A stretch of 9,188 nucleotides of DNA from Cyanobacteria bacterium UBA947. GTDB lineage: Bacteria; Cyanobacteriota; Vampirovibrionia; Gastranaerophilales; Gastranaerophilaceae. A program made the position numbers and the translations under genes. The stretch lies in assembly GCA_002293275.1 (NCBI GenBank), contig DBCX01000012.1, positions 448 through 9,635 of the forward strand. Reading direction: 5' to 3'. Positions 1 through 6,982 of this stretch are shown in pieces. Position 1 is the stretch's first letter; each line of letters begins with the position of its first letter. The notes below the pieces were generated by a model. The model was not told the DNA's origin. It worked only from the letters and a program-made list of their open reading frames with translations, and did not search any database.

Positions 1-166
1 ACTCCGGCGTGTAAATATCAAAAATATCCCAGCACGCGCTTGCAGGACTTTTTGTTATGTAAACGTCAACCCCTTCACCGCTATCGCGCCGCCAAATCCG
101 GCCTTTTCCAACCGTATTATTTTCAACAAAACTCTTGTCCGATAAACCTGTAAAACTTATTTTCAT
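1..166 (-). CDS. Unrecognised protein, N-terminal part only (runs off the left edge)
   Basis: On the minus strand an ATG at 166-164 opens a frame that stays open for 55 codons to the window edge. It begins MKISFTGLSDK and contains a Trp/Arg-rich stretch (GRIWRRDSGEG). I do not recognise a family. There is no signal peptide or membrane segment in the visible part. The gene follows the DUF475 gene on the same strand after 32 bp, so the two could be cotranscribed. No Shine-Dalgarno sequence precedes the ATG. An AT-rich TTTTATAAC lies 3 nt upstream, which is too close for a normal promoter but leaves open a leaderless start. The N-terminal 'ISFTG' is loosely similar to 'PSFKS' in the phosphatase at 7246. 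An open frame with plausible amino-acid composition and an ATG supports a real gene, but length and function cannot be judged. Confidence 0.6.
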   Translation of the reverse strand, partial: MKISFTGLSDKSFVENNTVGKGRIWRRDSGEGVDVYITKSPASACWDIFDIYTPE

Positions 167-198
167 GTCGTTATAAAACCGCCTGATAAAAAAATTTG

Positions 199-1224
199 CT
201 ACGCAAGCAGATTTGATTGTTTTTTGTTATAACGCACGGACGAAACAAGCGACGCACCGATAAACACAAGCCCCGAGAGCCCCGTGACGACCTCGGGCAC
301 ATGGTAGAATGTTGATACTATCAGCATCAAAGCGAGCATCCCAATCGCCCAGTGCGCACCGGTTTTCAGATACCGAAACCGTTTCAGCGTCCGTTTTTCA
401 ACAAGCATAACCGTCAGCGACCGCACAAACATCGCCCCGATTGCAAGCCCAATCGCGATTATTACAATATCCTTGCTAATCGCAAACGCGCCCAAAACCC
501 CGTCAAGCGAGAACGACGCGTCAATCAGCTCCAAATACAAAAAACTTATACATCCGCCGGTTTTGACCGTATCACAAACGGCTTTGTCCTCAATTTTTTC
601 AAGCCAGTTGGAAAGCCCGTCAATCACCAGATATGTGATAATCCCCGCCATCCCGGAGACCAAAATCGGCGCCGGTGCGTACTTTTGCACCAAAATCAGC
701 AGCAAAAGCGAGATTATAACCTCAATCCCGCGGATACAATCCAAATGCGACATCGGAACCTCCACCGGCCGTATCCAGTGCACATCTTTTTCGCAATCAA
801 AGAAATAGCTCAAAAACAGCATCAACAGGAACATACCGCCAAACGCGGCTATCGGCACGTGCGCCTGACCCAAATAATGTGCGTACCTGTCAACATCCGT
901 CAGTGCCATTTTGCCGACATCCACCATATTTACACCTGCAAAAATCGCCACAATCGCGAGCGGGAACACAAACCGCATCCCAAAAACCGCTATCGCAATC
1001 CCCCACGTCAAAAACCGCTTGCGCCAAATCTCTGTCATGTGCTCCAATTTTGTTGCGTTAATAACCGCGTTCTCAAACGACAGACTGACCTCCAAAACGC
1101 CCAGCACAAACGCGATAAACACGCACATACGGCCGCTTCCGGGCAAAACGTGCTCACCCCAGAACCACGCACAAACCAAACCGATAACCGTTATGATATA
1201 CGAGCCCTTAAAATAATTCGCCAT
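199..1224 (-). CDS. DUF475 / TerC-like integral membrane protein
   Basis: The 341-residue product is strongly hydrophobic throughout, with roughly nine or ten membrane segments (about residues 8-24, 34-55, 74-96, 124-141, 167-180, 186-203, 224-246, 252-275, 290-306 and 311-330). Two related acidic membrane motifs mark the TerC/DUF475 superfamily: LEVSLSFENAVINA (44-57) in the first half and ELIDASFSLDGVLGAF (232-247) in the second. They suggest an internal repeat with paired acidic residues able to bind a metal ion. TerC relatives are linked to tellurite resistance and to metal-ion (often manganese) export, but the function of DUF475 proteins is not settled, so any transport role here is inference. 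The length fits the family. The ATG at 1224 is chosen because an extended -10 box lies exactly 6 nt upstream and no Shine-Dalgarno is present, implying a leaderless mRNA. The gene is divergent from rel. Confidence 0.9.
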   Translation of the reverse strand: MANYFKGSYIITVIGLVCAWFWGEHVLPGSGRMCVFIAFVLGVLEVSLSFENAVINATKLEHMTEIWRKRFLTWGIAIAVFGMRFVFPLAIVAIFAGVNMVDVGKMALTDVDRYAHYLGQAHVPIAAFGGMFLLMLFLSYFFDCEKDVHWIRPVEVPMSHLDCIRGIEVIISLLLLILVQKYAPAPILVSGMAGIITYLVIDGLSNWLEKIEDKAVCDTVKTGGCISFLYLELIDASFSLDGVLGAFAISKDIVIIAIGLAIGAMFVRSLTVMLVEKRTLKRFRYLKTGAHWAIGMLALMLIVSTFYHVPEVVTGLSGLVFIGASLVSSVRYNKKQSNLLA

Positions 1225-1230
1225 AGATTT

Positions 1231-1239
1231 ATTGTAACA
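1231..1239 (-). promoter_or_regulatory. Extended -10 promoter of the DUF475 gene, predicted leaderless
   Basis: Read on the minus strand, positions 1239-1231 are TGTTACAAT: a TG extension, one base, then the hexamer TACAAT. Six bases (AAATCT) separate it from the ATG at 1224, which puts the expected transcription start on the A of the start codon. There is no recognisable -35 hexamer at the usual distance and no Shine-Dalgarno sequence. The same arrangement precedes rel and dapF. Confidence 0.65.
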
Positions 1240-1244
1240 TAATA

Positions 1245-1253
1245 TGTTATAAT
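1245..1253 (+). promoter_or_regulatory. Extended -10 promoter of rel, predicted leaderless
   Basis: TGTTATAAT at 1245-1253 is an extended -10 box with a perfect TATAAT. Six bases follow before the ATG at 1260, so transcription should start at or next to the initiation codon. The longer reading frame beginning with GTG at 1254 would start directly against the -10 box and is unlikely to be transcribed from this promoter. The divergent DUF475 promoter lies only 11 bp away between hexamers. Confidence 0.7.
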
Positions 1254-1259
1254 GTGTCT

Positions 1260-3389
1260 ATGTTCAACGAACTGAAAGAAAAATTATCCGATTGCGAGGA
1301 TGCGGCAAAAATTGAGCAGGCCTACGAGTTTGCCAAGCGGCTGCACGAGGGGCAGCTGCGCGTGTCGCAAGAGCCATACATTGTCCACCCGATTGAAGTC
1401 GCAAAAATTCTTGCCGATCTGAAAGTTGACACCAACACGCTGATTGCCGCGCTGCTCCACGATATTTTGGAGGACACCGACACAAAACCCGAGGAAATCA
1501 AGGAACTTTTTGGCGAAGACGTGATGAATCTTGTGCAGGGCGTGACAAAATTGAGCAAACTCCAATTCAAATCCAACGAGGAGCGCCAGGCCGAGAATTT
1601 TCGGCGGTTGTTTATCGCGATGGCAAACGATGTCCGCATCGTATTTTTAAAGCTTGCCGACCGGCTGCACAACATGCGCACACTGAATTTTATGGCAACG
1701 GAAAAACAGCAGAAAATTGCGCGCGAAACGCTTGATATCTTTGCCCCGCTCGCAAACCGGCTGGGTATCGGACGGGTCAAAGCCGAGCTTGAAGACCTTT
1801 CGCTGCGCTACCTTGAACCTGAAAAATATTTTGAAATCGCCCAGCTTGTGTCGCAAACCAAGCAGGAGCGGGAACTTACCGTGCAGCTGTTGATGGACCA
1901 AATCCAAAACGATGTGCAAAAAAACGGGATTAACGCGCGCATAACAGGCCGCGCAAAGCATTATTACAGTATTTACAGCAAAATGAAACGCCTGAACCTC
2001 GCGTTCCACGACCTTTACGACATAACGGCGGTGCGCATAATCGTTGACAACGAAAAAGAATGCTACGAGGTTTTAGGGCTTATTCACTCATCGTTTAAGC
2101 CGATACCGGGACGGTTCAAGGACTACATCGCGATGCCGAAGGGCAACATGTACCAATCATTGCACACATCGGTTATCGGGCCGCGCGCAAAACCGCTGGA
2201 AGTCCAAATCCGTACCGGCGAAATGCACGAAATCGCGGAATACGGGGTCGCAGCGCACTGGTGCTACAAAGAAAAAGGCTCGCAAAAAGTAACCGAGGAC
2301 AAATTCTCGTTTATGCGAAAACTCGTTGAGTACGAGCAAGATGTCGCCGACGCCGAGGAATACGTCAACCAGGTCAAGCTGGATTTGTTCTCCGATCAGG
2401 TTTTTGCGTTCACCCCCGGCGGGGACGTGTTTGATTTGCCGGTGAACGCCACACCTGTTGACTTTGCATACCGTATCCACACGGATGTCGGCAACCGCAC
2501 GGTCGGAGCGCTGATTAACGGGCGTATCGCGCAGCTTGATACCAAACTCAAAAACGGCGATATCGTTGAAATCCTGACCTCAAAACATCCCGCACCGCGC
2601 GTGGATTGGCTGAATTTTGTCATGACAAAGCAGGCCGCATCAAAAATCAAGCAGTGGTTCAAGAAAAACAACCGCGACGAAAATATTGAGGCCGGCAAAT
2701 CCAACCTTGAACAAGAGCTTACAAAATCAGTGTTTGACGAAAATATGCGCAACGGTGAGCTTGAAAAAATCGCGCACCAGATGAATTATGTGAGCGTTGA
2801 GGACCTGTTTGCCGCGCTGGGTTACGGCGAAACAACCGTCAACAAGGTCGTCAATAAGCTCAAAAAACCGGAAGAAGCAAAGTTTGAAGAAACCATCACG
2901 CACGCCGTGCACAAACGCGACCGGACAAAAGATATTCTGGGGCTGGAAGGGATGATGTACTCAATTGCCAAATGCTGCTCACCGATTCCGGGTGAGCCGA
3001 TAGTCGGTGTGGTCACCCGCTCAAAAGGCGTCAGCGTCCACCGGATAGACTGCACAACACTTGTAAACGTTGAGCCCGGGCGCATGATGGATATCAGCTG
3101 GGCCGGCAAAAACACAGATAAAACTTACACAACATCCATCCGTATTGAAACCGCTGAAAAAATCGGGCTTTTGAAAGATATTATATCAACCGTCGCCGAT
3201 AACAAAATTAATATCCAGTACGCAAACGTCAAGTCCCGCGCCAACCTCGGGATTGTTGAGCTCGGGATTGAGCTTGATAACGTTGATACGCTCAAAAAAG
3301 TCATAAACAGTATCCAGTCAATCCCTGATGTGTTCAGCGTTAAGCGGATACAAACATCCACGTTCTCCCCATCCAAGAAGAAAAAGTAG
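1260..3389 (+). CDS. rel: Bifunctional (p)ppGpp synthetase/hydrolase Rel (RelA/SpoT family)
   Basis: This enzyme makes and degrades the stringent-response alarmone (p)ppGpp in the cytoplasm. Numbering from the ATG at 1260 (709 residues, normal for full-length Rel), the domains run in the classical order. The HD hydrolase domain (about 28-140) carries HDILED at 67-72. The synthetase domain (about 230-340) carries GRFKDYIAMPKG. A TGS domain spans about 375-440. A conserved-cysteine region includes AKCCSPIPG (570-578), and a C-terminal ACT domain covers about 625-697. The RFKD motif is the form found in bifunctional Rel/SpoT enzymes rather than the acidic form of synthetase-only RelA, and the HD motif is intact, so both activities are expected. 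The C-terminus ends in a lysine run. The ATG at 1260 is preferred over the in-frame GTG at 1254 because the -10 box ends at 1253 and no Shine-Dalgarno is present. Confidence 0.96.
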   Translation: MFNELKEKLSDCEDAAKIEQAYEFAKRLHEGQLRVSQEPYIVHPIEVAKILADLKVDTNTLIAALLHDILEDTDTKPEEIKELFGEDVMNLVQGVTKLSKLQFKSNEERQAENFRRLFIAMANDVRIVFLKLADRLHNMRTLNFMATEKQQKIARETLDIFAPLANRLGIGRVKAELEDLSLRYLEPEKYFEIAQLVSQTKQERELTVQLLMDQIQNDVQKNGINARITGRAKHYYSIYSKMKRLNLAFHDLYDITAVRIIVDNEKECYEVLGLIHSSFKPIPGRFKDYIAMPKGNMYQSLHTSVIGPRAKPLEVQIRTGEMHEIAEYGVAAHWCYKEKGSQKVTEDKFSFMRKLVEYEQDVADAEEYVNQVKLDLFSDQVFAFTPGGDVFDLPVNATPVDFAYRIHTDVGNRTVGALINGRIAQLDTKLKNGDIVEILTSKHPAPRVDWLNFVMTKQAASKIKQWFKKNNRDENIEAGKSNLEQELTKSVFDENMRNGELEKIAHQMNYVSVEDLFAALGYGETTVNKVVNKLKKPEEAKFEETITHAVHKRDRTKDILGLEGMMYSIAKCCSPIPGEPIVGVVTRSKGVSVHRIDCTTLVNVEPGRMMDISWAGKNTDKTYTTSIRIETAEKIGLLKDIISTVADNKINIQYANVKSRANLGIVELGIELDNVDTLKKVINSIQSIPDVFSVKRIQTSTFSPSKKKK

Positions 3390-3395
3390 CCTAAT

Positions 3396-3422
3396 TTGCA
3401 ATTTTTATTTTTGGGGTATAAT
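3396..3422 (+). promoter_or_regulatory. Promoter of the accD-accA-kdsB operon
   Basis: A perfect TATAAT lies at 3417-3422. TTGCAA at 3396-3401 is 15 bp upstream (TTTGCA at 3395-3400 would give 16). The predicted start near 3429 leaves a leader of about 39 nt that includes AAAGGA at 3452-3457, a Shine-Dalgarno sequence 10 nt before the accD ATG. TTGCAA also precedes the promoters of the response regulator gene and rpsF. Confidence 0.65.
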
Positions 3423-3467
3423 AGGTGAGCGAATTAGATAACCGCAAAGTTAAAGGAAAAATAAAAT

Positions 3468-4331
3468 ATGTCAGTTCAAGACTGGTTTGAGAAACGAAAA
3501 CAAGCACAGATAGAACGCCGCGATGCGGAAGAAAAATTTGAGATAGAAGGCAACCCCGATTTGTGGACAAAGTGTGTGCTTTGCGGCGCGCAGCTGCTCA
3601 AACAGGATATGGACAAAAACCTCTATGTCTGCCCGCAATGCAGCTATCATTTCAGAATAAACGCCAAAAAACGTATAGACCAACTGTTTGATACAGGGTC
3701 GTTTGAAGAACTTTTTGAAGGGGTAAAACCCGCTGACCCGTTGAAGTTCACGGACACGGAACCTTATGCATCGCGCACAAAAAAAGCCCACAAAAAAACA
3801 GGGCTCAACGATGCGGTGGTAACAGGTATCGGAAAGATTAACGGGCATAAAATCGCCGCTGCTATAATGGATTTTGATTACATGGGCGGCTCAATGGGCT
3901 CTGTCGTGGGCGAAAAAGTCACCCGCATAATTGAAAAAGCAATCGAGCTGCGTCTTCCGGTTCTGGCGATAACATCATCGGGCGGTGCGCGTATGCAAGA
4001 GTCCGCGTTGTCTTTGATGCAGATGGCAAAAACATCCTTGGCTGTTGCAAGACTTGATGAGGCCGGATTGTTGTATATCAACCTGCTTGCAGAACCCACA
4101 TTTGGCGGCGTTACGGCAAGTTTCGGGATGCTCGGCGATATCATCATAGCAGAACAAGGCGCACGCATCGGGTTTGCAGGCCGCAGGGTCATTGAACAGA
4201 CAATCAGGCAGAAACTACCGGCGGATTTTCAAACCGCTGAATATCTGCTAAAATATGGTCAAGTGGATATCGTCTCCGCAAGAAGTGATTTGCGCAACAC
4301 ATTAACACAAATATTAGAGGTGCATAAATAA
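3468..4331 (+). CDS. accD: Acetyl-CoA carboxylase carboxyltransferase subunit beta
   Basis: AccD pairs with AccA to form the carboxyltransferase that moves the carboxyl group from biotin on AccB to acetyl-CoA, giving malonyl-CoA for fatty acid synthesis. The 287-residue product has the N-terminal four-cysteine zinc ribbon typical of bacterial and plastid AccD (C36, C39, C55, C58, as CVLC and CPQC). The crotonase-fold carboxyltransferase core follows, with SGGARMQE at 171-178 and GGVTASFGMLGD at 213-224 near the acyl-CoA site. The length is normal. The ATG has a good Shine-Dalgarno (AAAGGA) and its own promoter. The stop codon shares one base with the accA start (TAATG), indicating translational coupling for a 1:1 complex. 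The biotin carboxylase and carrier genes accC and accB are not in this window. Confidence 0.97.
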   Translation: MSVQDWFEKRKQAQIERRDAEEKFEIEGNPDLWTKCVLCGAQLLKQDMDKNLYVCPQCSYHFRINAKKRIDQLFDTGSFEELFEGVKPADPLKFTDTEPYASRTKKAHKKTGLNDAVVTGIGKINGHKIAAAIMDFDYMGGSMGSVVGEKVTRIIEKAIELRLPVLAITSSGGARMQESALSLMQMAKTSLAVARLDEAGLLYINLLAEPTFGGVTASFGMLGDIIIAEQGARIGFAGRRVIEQTIRQKLPADFQTAEYLLKYGQVDIVSARSDLRNTLTQILEVHK

Positions 4332-5281
4332 TGGCAGTTTTGGAATTTGAAAAGCCGATTCTGGAAATACAAGCAAAGATTGAGGAACTCAAAAAAATAA
4401 GTTTGGAGTCAGGCATGGATTTAAATAAAGAAATAGAAACGTTTGAACAGCAGGCGCAAGATTACAAAAAAGACCTGTATGCGAACCTGCAGCCCGCACA
4501 AAAACTGCAAATCGCGCGCCATCCCGAGCGCCCGAATTTTTTGGATTACGTGCAGCGCATAACGGATAATTTTATGGAGCTCCACGGCGACCGCGAGGGG
4601 ATGGACGATCGCGCCATCATCGGCGGTATCGCAACAATTGACGGCCAGCCTGTCATGATTATGGGCACAATGAAGGGCAAATCAACCAAAGAGAATTTGG
4701 AATACAATTTTGGCATGCCCCAACCTCAGGGTTATCGCAAGGCGCTGCGTTTGATGAAACACGCAAGCAAGTTCAACATCCCGATTGTGACGCTTGTTGA
4801 CACCCCCGGCGCATACCCCGGTATCAGCGCGGAAGAAACCAACCAAGGCGGTGCAATCGCTGTTAACCTGCGCGAGATGGGCAAACTTAACGTTCCGATT
4901 GTCACCATCATCACCGGTGAGGGCTGCTCGGGCGGCGCTTTAGGGCTTGCAGTATCCGATAAGGTTTTTCTGCTTGAACACGCTTATTACACGGTAATTT
5001 CACCGGAAGGCTGCGCATCAATCCTGTGGCGCGACGCATCAAAGGCCGAAGAGGCCGCAGACGCGCTCAAAATTACCGCGAAGGATTTGATGAAACTGCA
5101 CATCGTTGACGGCGAAATCCAAGAACCTGTCGGCGGCGCACACACGGATTACGACGAGGTTTCATGCCGGATGAAAAAAGAAATCCTCAAATCTTTTAAA
5201 GAATTGAAAAAACTGTCGCCTGAACAGCTCAAACAAAAACGGTACGAAAAATTCCGTAAACTGGGGGCGTTCAACGAATGA
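4331..5281 (+). CDS. accA: Acetyl-CoA carboxylase carboxyltransferase subunit alpha
   Basis: AccA is the partner of AccD and binds the carboxybiotin side of the reaction. The 316-residue product has the expected architecture. A helical N-terminus (about 1-60) is followed by RHPERPNFLDYV (63-74), FMELHGDR (81-88), DTPGAYPGISAEE (157-169), GEGCSGGAL (196-204) and VISPEGCASILWRD (222-235), all typical of AccA. The length is close to the usual 315-330. It starts inside the accD stop codon, with GAGGTG at 4317-4322 as Shine-Dalgarno, and its own stop overlaps the kdsB start as ATGA. The gene is therefore embedded in a tightly coupled three-gene operon. Confidence 0.97.
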   Translation: MAVLEFEKPILEIQAKIEELKKISLESGMDLNKEIETFEQQAQDYKKDLYANLQPAQKLQIARHPERPNFLDYVQRITDNFMELHGDREGMDDRAIIGGIATIDGQPVMIMGTMKGKSTKENLEYNFGMPQPQGYRKALRLMKHASKFNIPIVTLVDTPGAYPGISAEETNQGGAIAVNLREMGKLNVPIVTIITGEGCSGGALGLAVSDKVFLLEHAYYTVISPEGCASILWRDASKAEEAADALKITAKDLMKLHIVDGEIQEPVGGAHTDYDEVSCRMKKEILKSFKELKKLSPEQLKQKRYEKFRKLGAFNE

Positions 5282-6000
5282 GTACAGCGATTATTATCCC
5301 CGCACGCTACGGATCAAGCCGGCTGCAAGGCAAGCCGCTGATTGAGGTTAACAGCAAACCGATTATCCAATGGGTTTGGGAAAAGGCTGTCAAATCGCGG
5401 TTGGCGGACCGCGTCATTATCGCGACCGATAACGAAGAAATCTACAACTGCGCGCTGATGTTCGGTGCACAGGTGCAAATGACGTCAGACCACCACCAGT
5501 CGGGCTCAGACAGGATTGCGGAGGTTGTTGAGCGCAGCGCCGATATCAAATATATTGTCAATTTGCAAGGGGACGAGCCTTTGATAAAATCGGAGAGCAT
5601 TGACGAAATCATCCGCATGCTCCACGAGGGGGCAGAAATTTCCACGCTTGTGCGCGTTTTGACCGACCCAAAAGATATTGACAACCCCAATATTGTGAAA
5701 GTTGTGCGCGATAACGAGGATTTTGGGCTGTATTTTTCACGCTCACGGATTCCGTATGAACGCAACGAAGGTCATATCAAGTATTACGGGCATCTGGGGA
5801 TTTACGGATACACGCGTGATGCGCTTTTAAAGATGACACACCTTATGCCGTCGGCTTTGGAGTTGACCGAAAGCCTTGAACAGCTGCGCGCGCTGCAGAA
5901 CGGCATGCGGATTAAGACCGCGGAGGTTGACTTTACACCTGTCGGGATTGATACTGTTGAGGATTTGGAAGAGTTCCGGCGGATTGTCGCAAAATCATAA
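5278..6000 (+). CDS. kdsB: 3-deoxy-manno-octulosonate cytidylyltransferase (CMP-KDO synthetase)
   Basis: KdsB transfers CMP from CTP to KDO, activating the sugar for attachment to lipid A; it is a cytoplasmic enzyme. The 240-residue product carries the nucleotide-binding start PARYGSSRLQGKPL (8-21), HQSGSDRIAEV (73-83), NLQGDEP (95-101) and the C-terminal GIDTVEDL (223-230). D99 and D225 match the metal-binding aspartates of the family. SRSRIPYER (154-162) departs slightly from the more usual SRSPIPY. The length is slightly shorter than the E. coli enzyme (248). The ATG at 5278 overlaps the accA stop (ATGA). The only upstream purine-rich run is GGGGG at 5263-5267, so initiation probably relies on coupling to accA. 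Its presence implies an LPS-type outer membrane. Confidence 0.95.
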   Translation: MSTAIIIPARYGSSRLQGKPLIEVNSKPIIQWVWEKAVKSRLADRVIIATDNEEIYNCALMFGAQVQMTSDHHQSGSDRIAEVVERSADIKYIVNLQGDEPLIKSESIDEIIRMLHEGAEISTLVRVLTDPKDIDNPNIVKVVRDNEDFGLYFSRSRIPYERNEGHIKYYGHLGIYGYTRDALLKMTHLMPSALELTESLEQLRALQNGMRIKTAEVDFTPVGIDTVEDLEEFRRIVAKS

Positions 6001-6007
6001 AAAATGC

Positions 6008-6047
6008 TTGCAATTTTGCTTTACTTCATGTAATATATTGTTATAAA
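6008..6047 (+). promoter_or_regulatory. Promoter region of the rpaB-like gene (two overlapping candidates)
   Basis: One reading is TTGCAA (6008-6013), a 17-bp spacer and TAATAT (6031-6036). The other is an extended -10, TGTTATAAA (6039-6047), with TTTACT (6020-6025) 16 bp upstream of its TATAAA. Either gives a leader containing AAGGAAG at 6074-6080, a Shine-Dalgarno 7 nt before the ATG at 6088. TTAC and GTAA form a small inverted repeat at 6021-6033; whether it binds a regulator is unknown. Confidence 0.5.
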
Positions 6048-6087
6048 ACTTCAAGAAAATTAAAATTAAGAAAAAGGAAGAAATATT

Positions 6088-6846
6088 ATGACCGAAAATC
6101 TCGAAGCACCTGCTGAAAACGAAGACCGTCAACGGATTTTGCTTGTTGATGATGAGGCAAGTATCAGACGAATCCTGGAAACCCGGCTTAAAATGGTTGG
6201 ATATGACGTTTTCACGGCAGCGGACGGCGAGGAGGCAGTTAACGCGTTCAACAAACACAACCCTGACCTTGTTGTACTTGACGTTATGATGCCGAAGATG
6301 GACGGTTACGGTGTTACAAGAGAGATTCGCCGCACATCGGATGTGCCGATTATTATTTTGACGGCACTTGGTGATGTATCAGAGCGGATTACCGGTCTTG
6401 AACTTGGTGCGGATGATTATGTGATTAAACCGTTCAGCCCGAAAGAGCTTGAAGCGCGTGTGAAGGCGGTTCTTCGCCGGACAAACAACCGCGAGTCAAC
6501 AGGCGGCGGTGCGGGCGGCAGCAAGGTTACAAAGAACGTTATCACAACGGGCAACATCAAGATTGACACGGCGCGCCGGCAGGTTTACCGCAAGAATGAG
6601 CGTATTCGGTTGACGGGTATGGAGTTTAGCTTGTTGGAATTGCTGGTGAACAACTCCGGTCAGGCGTTTTCACGTAACGAGATTTTACAGCATGTTTGGG
6701 CGTATCCGCCTGACCACAGGATTGATACGCGTGTTGTTGACGTTCACATTTCGCGTTTGCGTTCCAAGTTGGAAACCGACCCTGTGAACCCCGAGCTTAT
6801 CCTTACCGCGCGCGGTATCGGGTATATGTTCCAGCGGATTTCGTAG
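6088..6846 (+). CDS. rpaB: OmpR/PhoB-family response regulator, RpaB/Ycf27-like
   Basis: This is a two-domain DNA-binding response regulator of 252 residues. The receiver domain (about 16-131) has acidic D21/D22, phospho-acceptor D65 in VVLDVMMPKMDGYG, T92 in LTALG and K114 in IKPFSPKELEAR. A glycine-rich linker (about 132-150) leads to a winged-helix domain (about 152-251) with RLTGMEFSLLELLV, DTRVVDVHISRLRSKLE and the wing ILTARGIGYMFQR. The phrases DDEASIRRILETRL, LTALGDVSERITGLELGADDY and RLTGMEFSLLELLV are, from memory, nearly those of cyanobacterial RpaB, an essential stress and light-acclimation regulator. As in cyanobacteria, no sensor kinase gene is adjacent. The ATG has a good Shine-Dalgarno. 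The family assignment is firm. Orthology to RpaB is likely but rests on recalled similarity, and the regulon here is unknown. Confidence 0.9.
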   Translation: MTENLEAPAENEDRQRILLVDDEASIRRILETRLKMVGYDVFTAADGEEAVNAFNKHNPDLVVLDVMMPKMDGYGVTREIRRTSDVPIIILTALGDVSERITGLELGADDYVIKPFSPKELEARVKAVLRRTNNRESTGGGAGGSKVTKNVITTGNIKIDTARRQVYRKNERIRLTGMEFSLLELLVNNSGQAFSRNEILQHVWAYPPDHRIDTRVVDVHISRLRSKLETDPVNPELILTARGIGYMFQRIS

Positions 6847-6892
6847 GTCTCGGCGTTTCAGGCGCGGCGGCGGTAATCCAAAAAAAAATTGT

Positions 6893-6969
6893 GGCGGGTG
6901 TAGCCAAGTGGTTAAGGCCCCTGATTGTGGTTCAGGTATTCGTGGGTTCGATTCCCATCACTCGCCCCA
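6893..6969 (+). tRNA. tRNA-His (anticodon GTG)
   Basis: A complete cloverleaf can be drawn. The acceptor stem is 6894-6900 with 6959-6965 (one G-U pair). The D arm runs from GCC 6903-6905 to GGC 6916-6918. The anticodon stem is CCTGA 6920-6924 with TCAGG 6932-6936, and the anticodon GTG is at 6927-6929. The T arm is 6942-6946 with 6954-6958 and loop TTCGATT. The extra G at 6893 opposite C at 6966 is the G-1:C73 pair peculiar to tRNA-His. The 3' CCA is encoded at 6967-6969. No separate promoter is obvious in the 46 bp after the response regulator gene, so it may be cotranscribed. Confidence 0.95.
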
Positions 6970-6982
6970 TTATTTCAGCAGC

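Larger units (their letters stand above)
1231..1253. repeat. Inverted repeat formed by two facing promoters
   Basis: Arms 1231-1240 and 1244-1253 are inverted copies (9 of 10 positions match) around a 3-base centre, with a perfect core of TAACAT / ATGTTA at 1235-1240 and 1244-1249. The arms contain the two extended -10 elements, so the dyad follows from the facing promoters. It could also serve as an operator, but no sequence evidence separates the two. Confidence 0.6.

Noticed and set aside
188..206. Possible intrinsic terminator after the DUF475 gene (minus strand)
   Set aside because: A TTGC/GCAA stem with a 3-base loop is followed by seven T residues, but the stem is only 4 bp and overlaps the stop codon, too weak to support a terminator call.
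352..1242. Long plus-strand open frame (296 codons) opposite the DUF475 gene
   Set aside because: Its composition is rich in His, Arg, Gln and Asn with no domain pattern, and it lies antisense to a clear membrane-protein gene. It is a by-product of that gene's codon usage.
6948..6969. tRNA-His 3' end as an attachment site for an integrated element
   Set aside because: No second copy of the tRNA 3' segment was seen downstream, and there is no integrase gene in the window.
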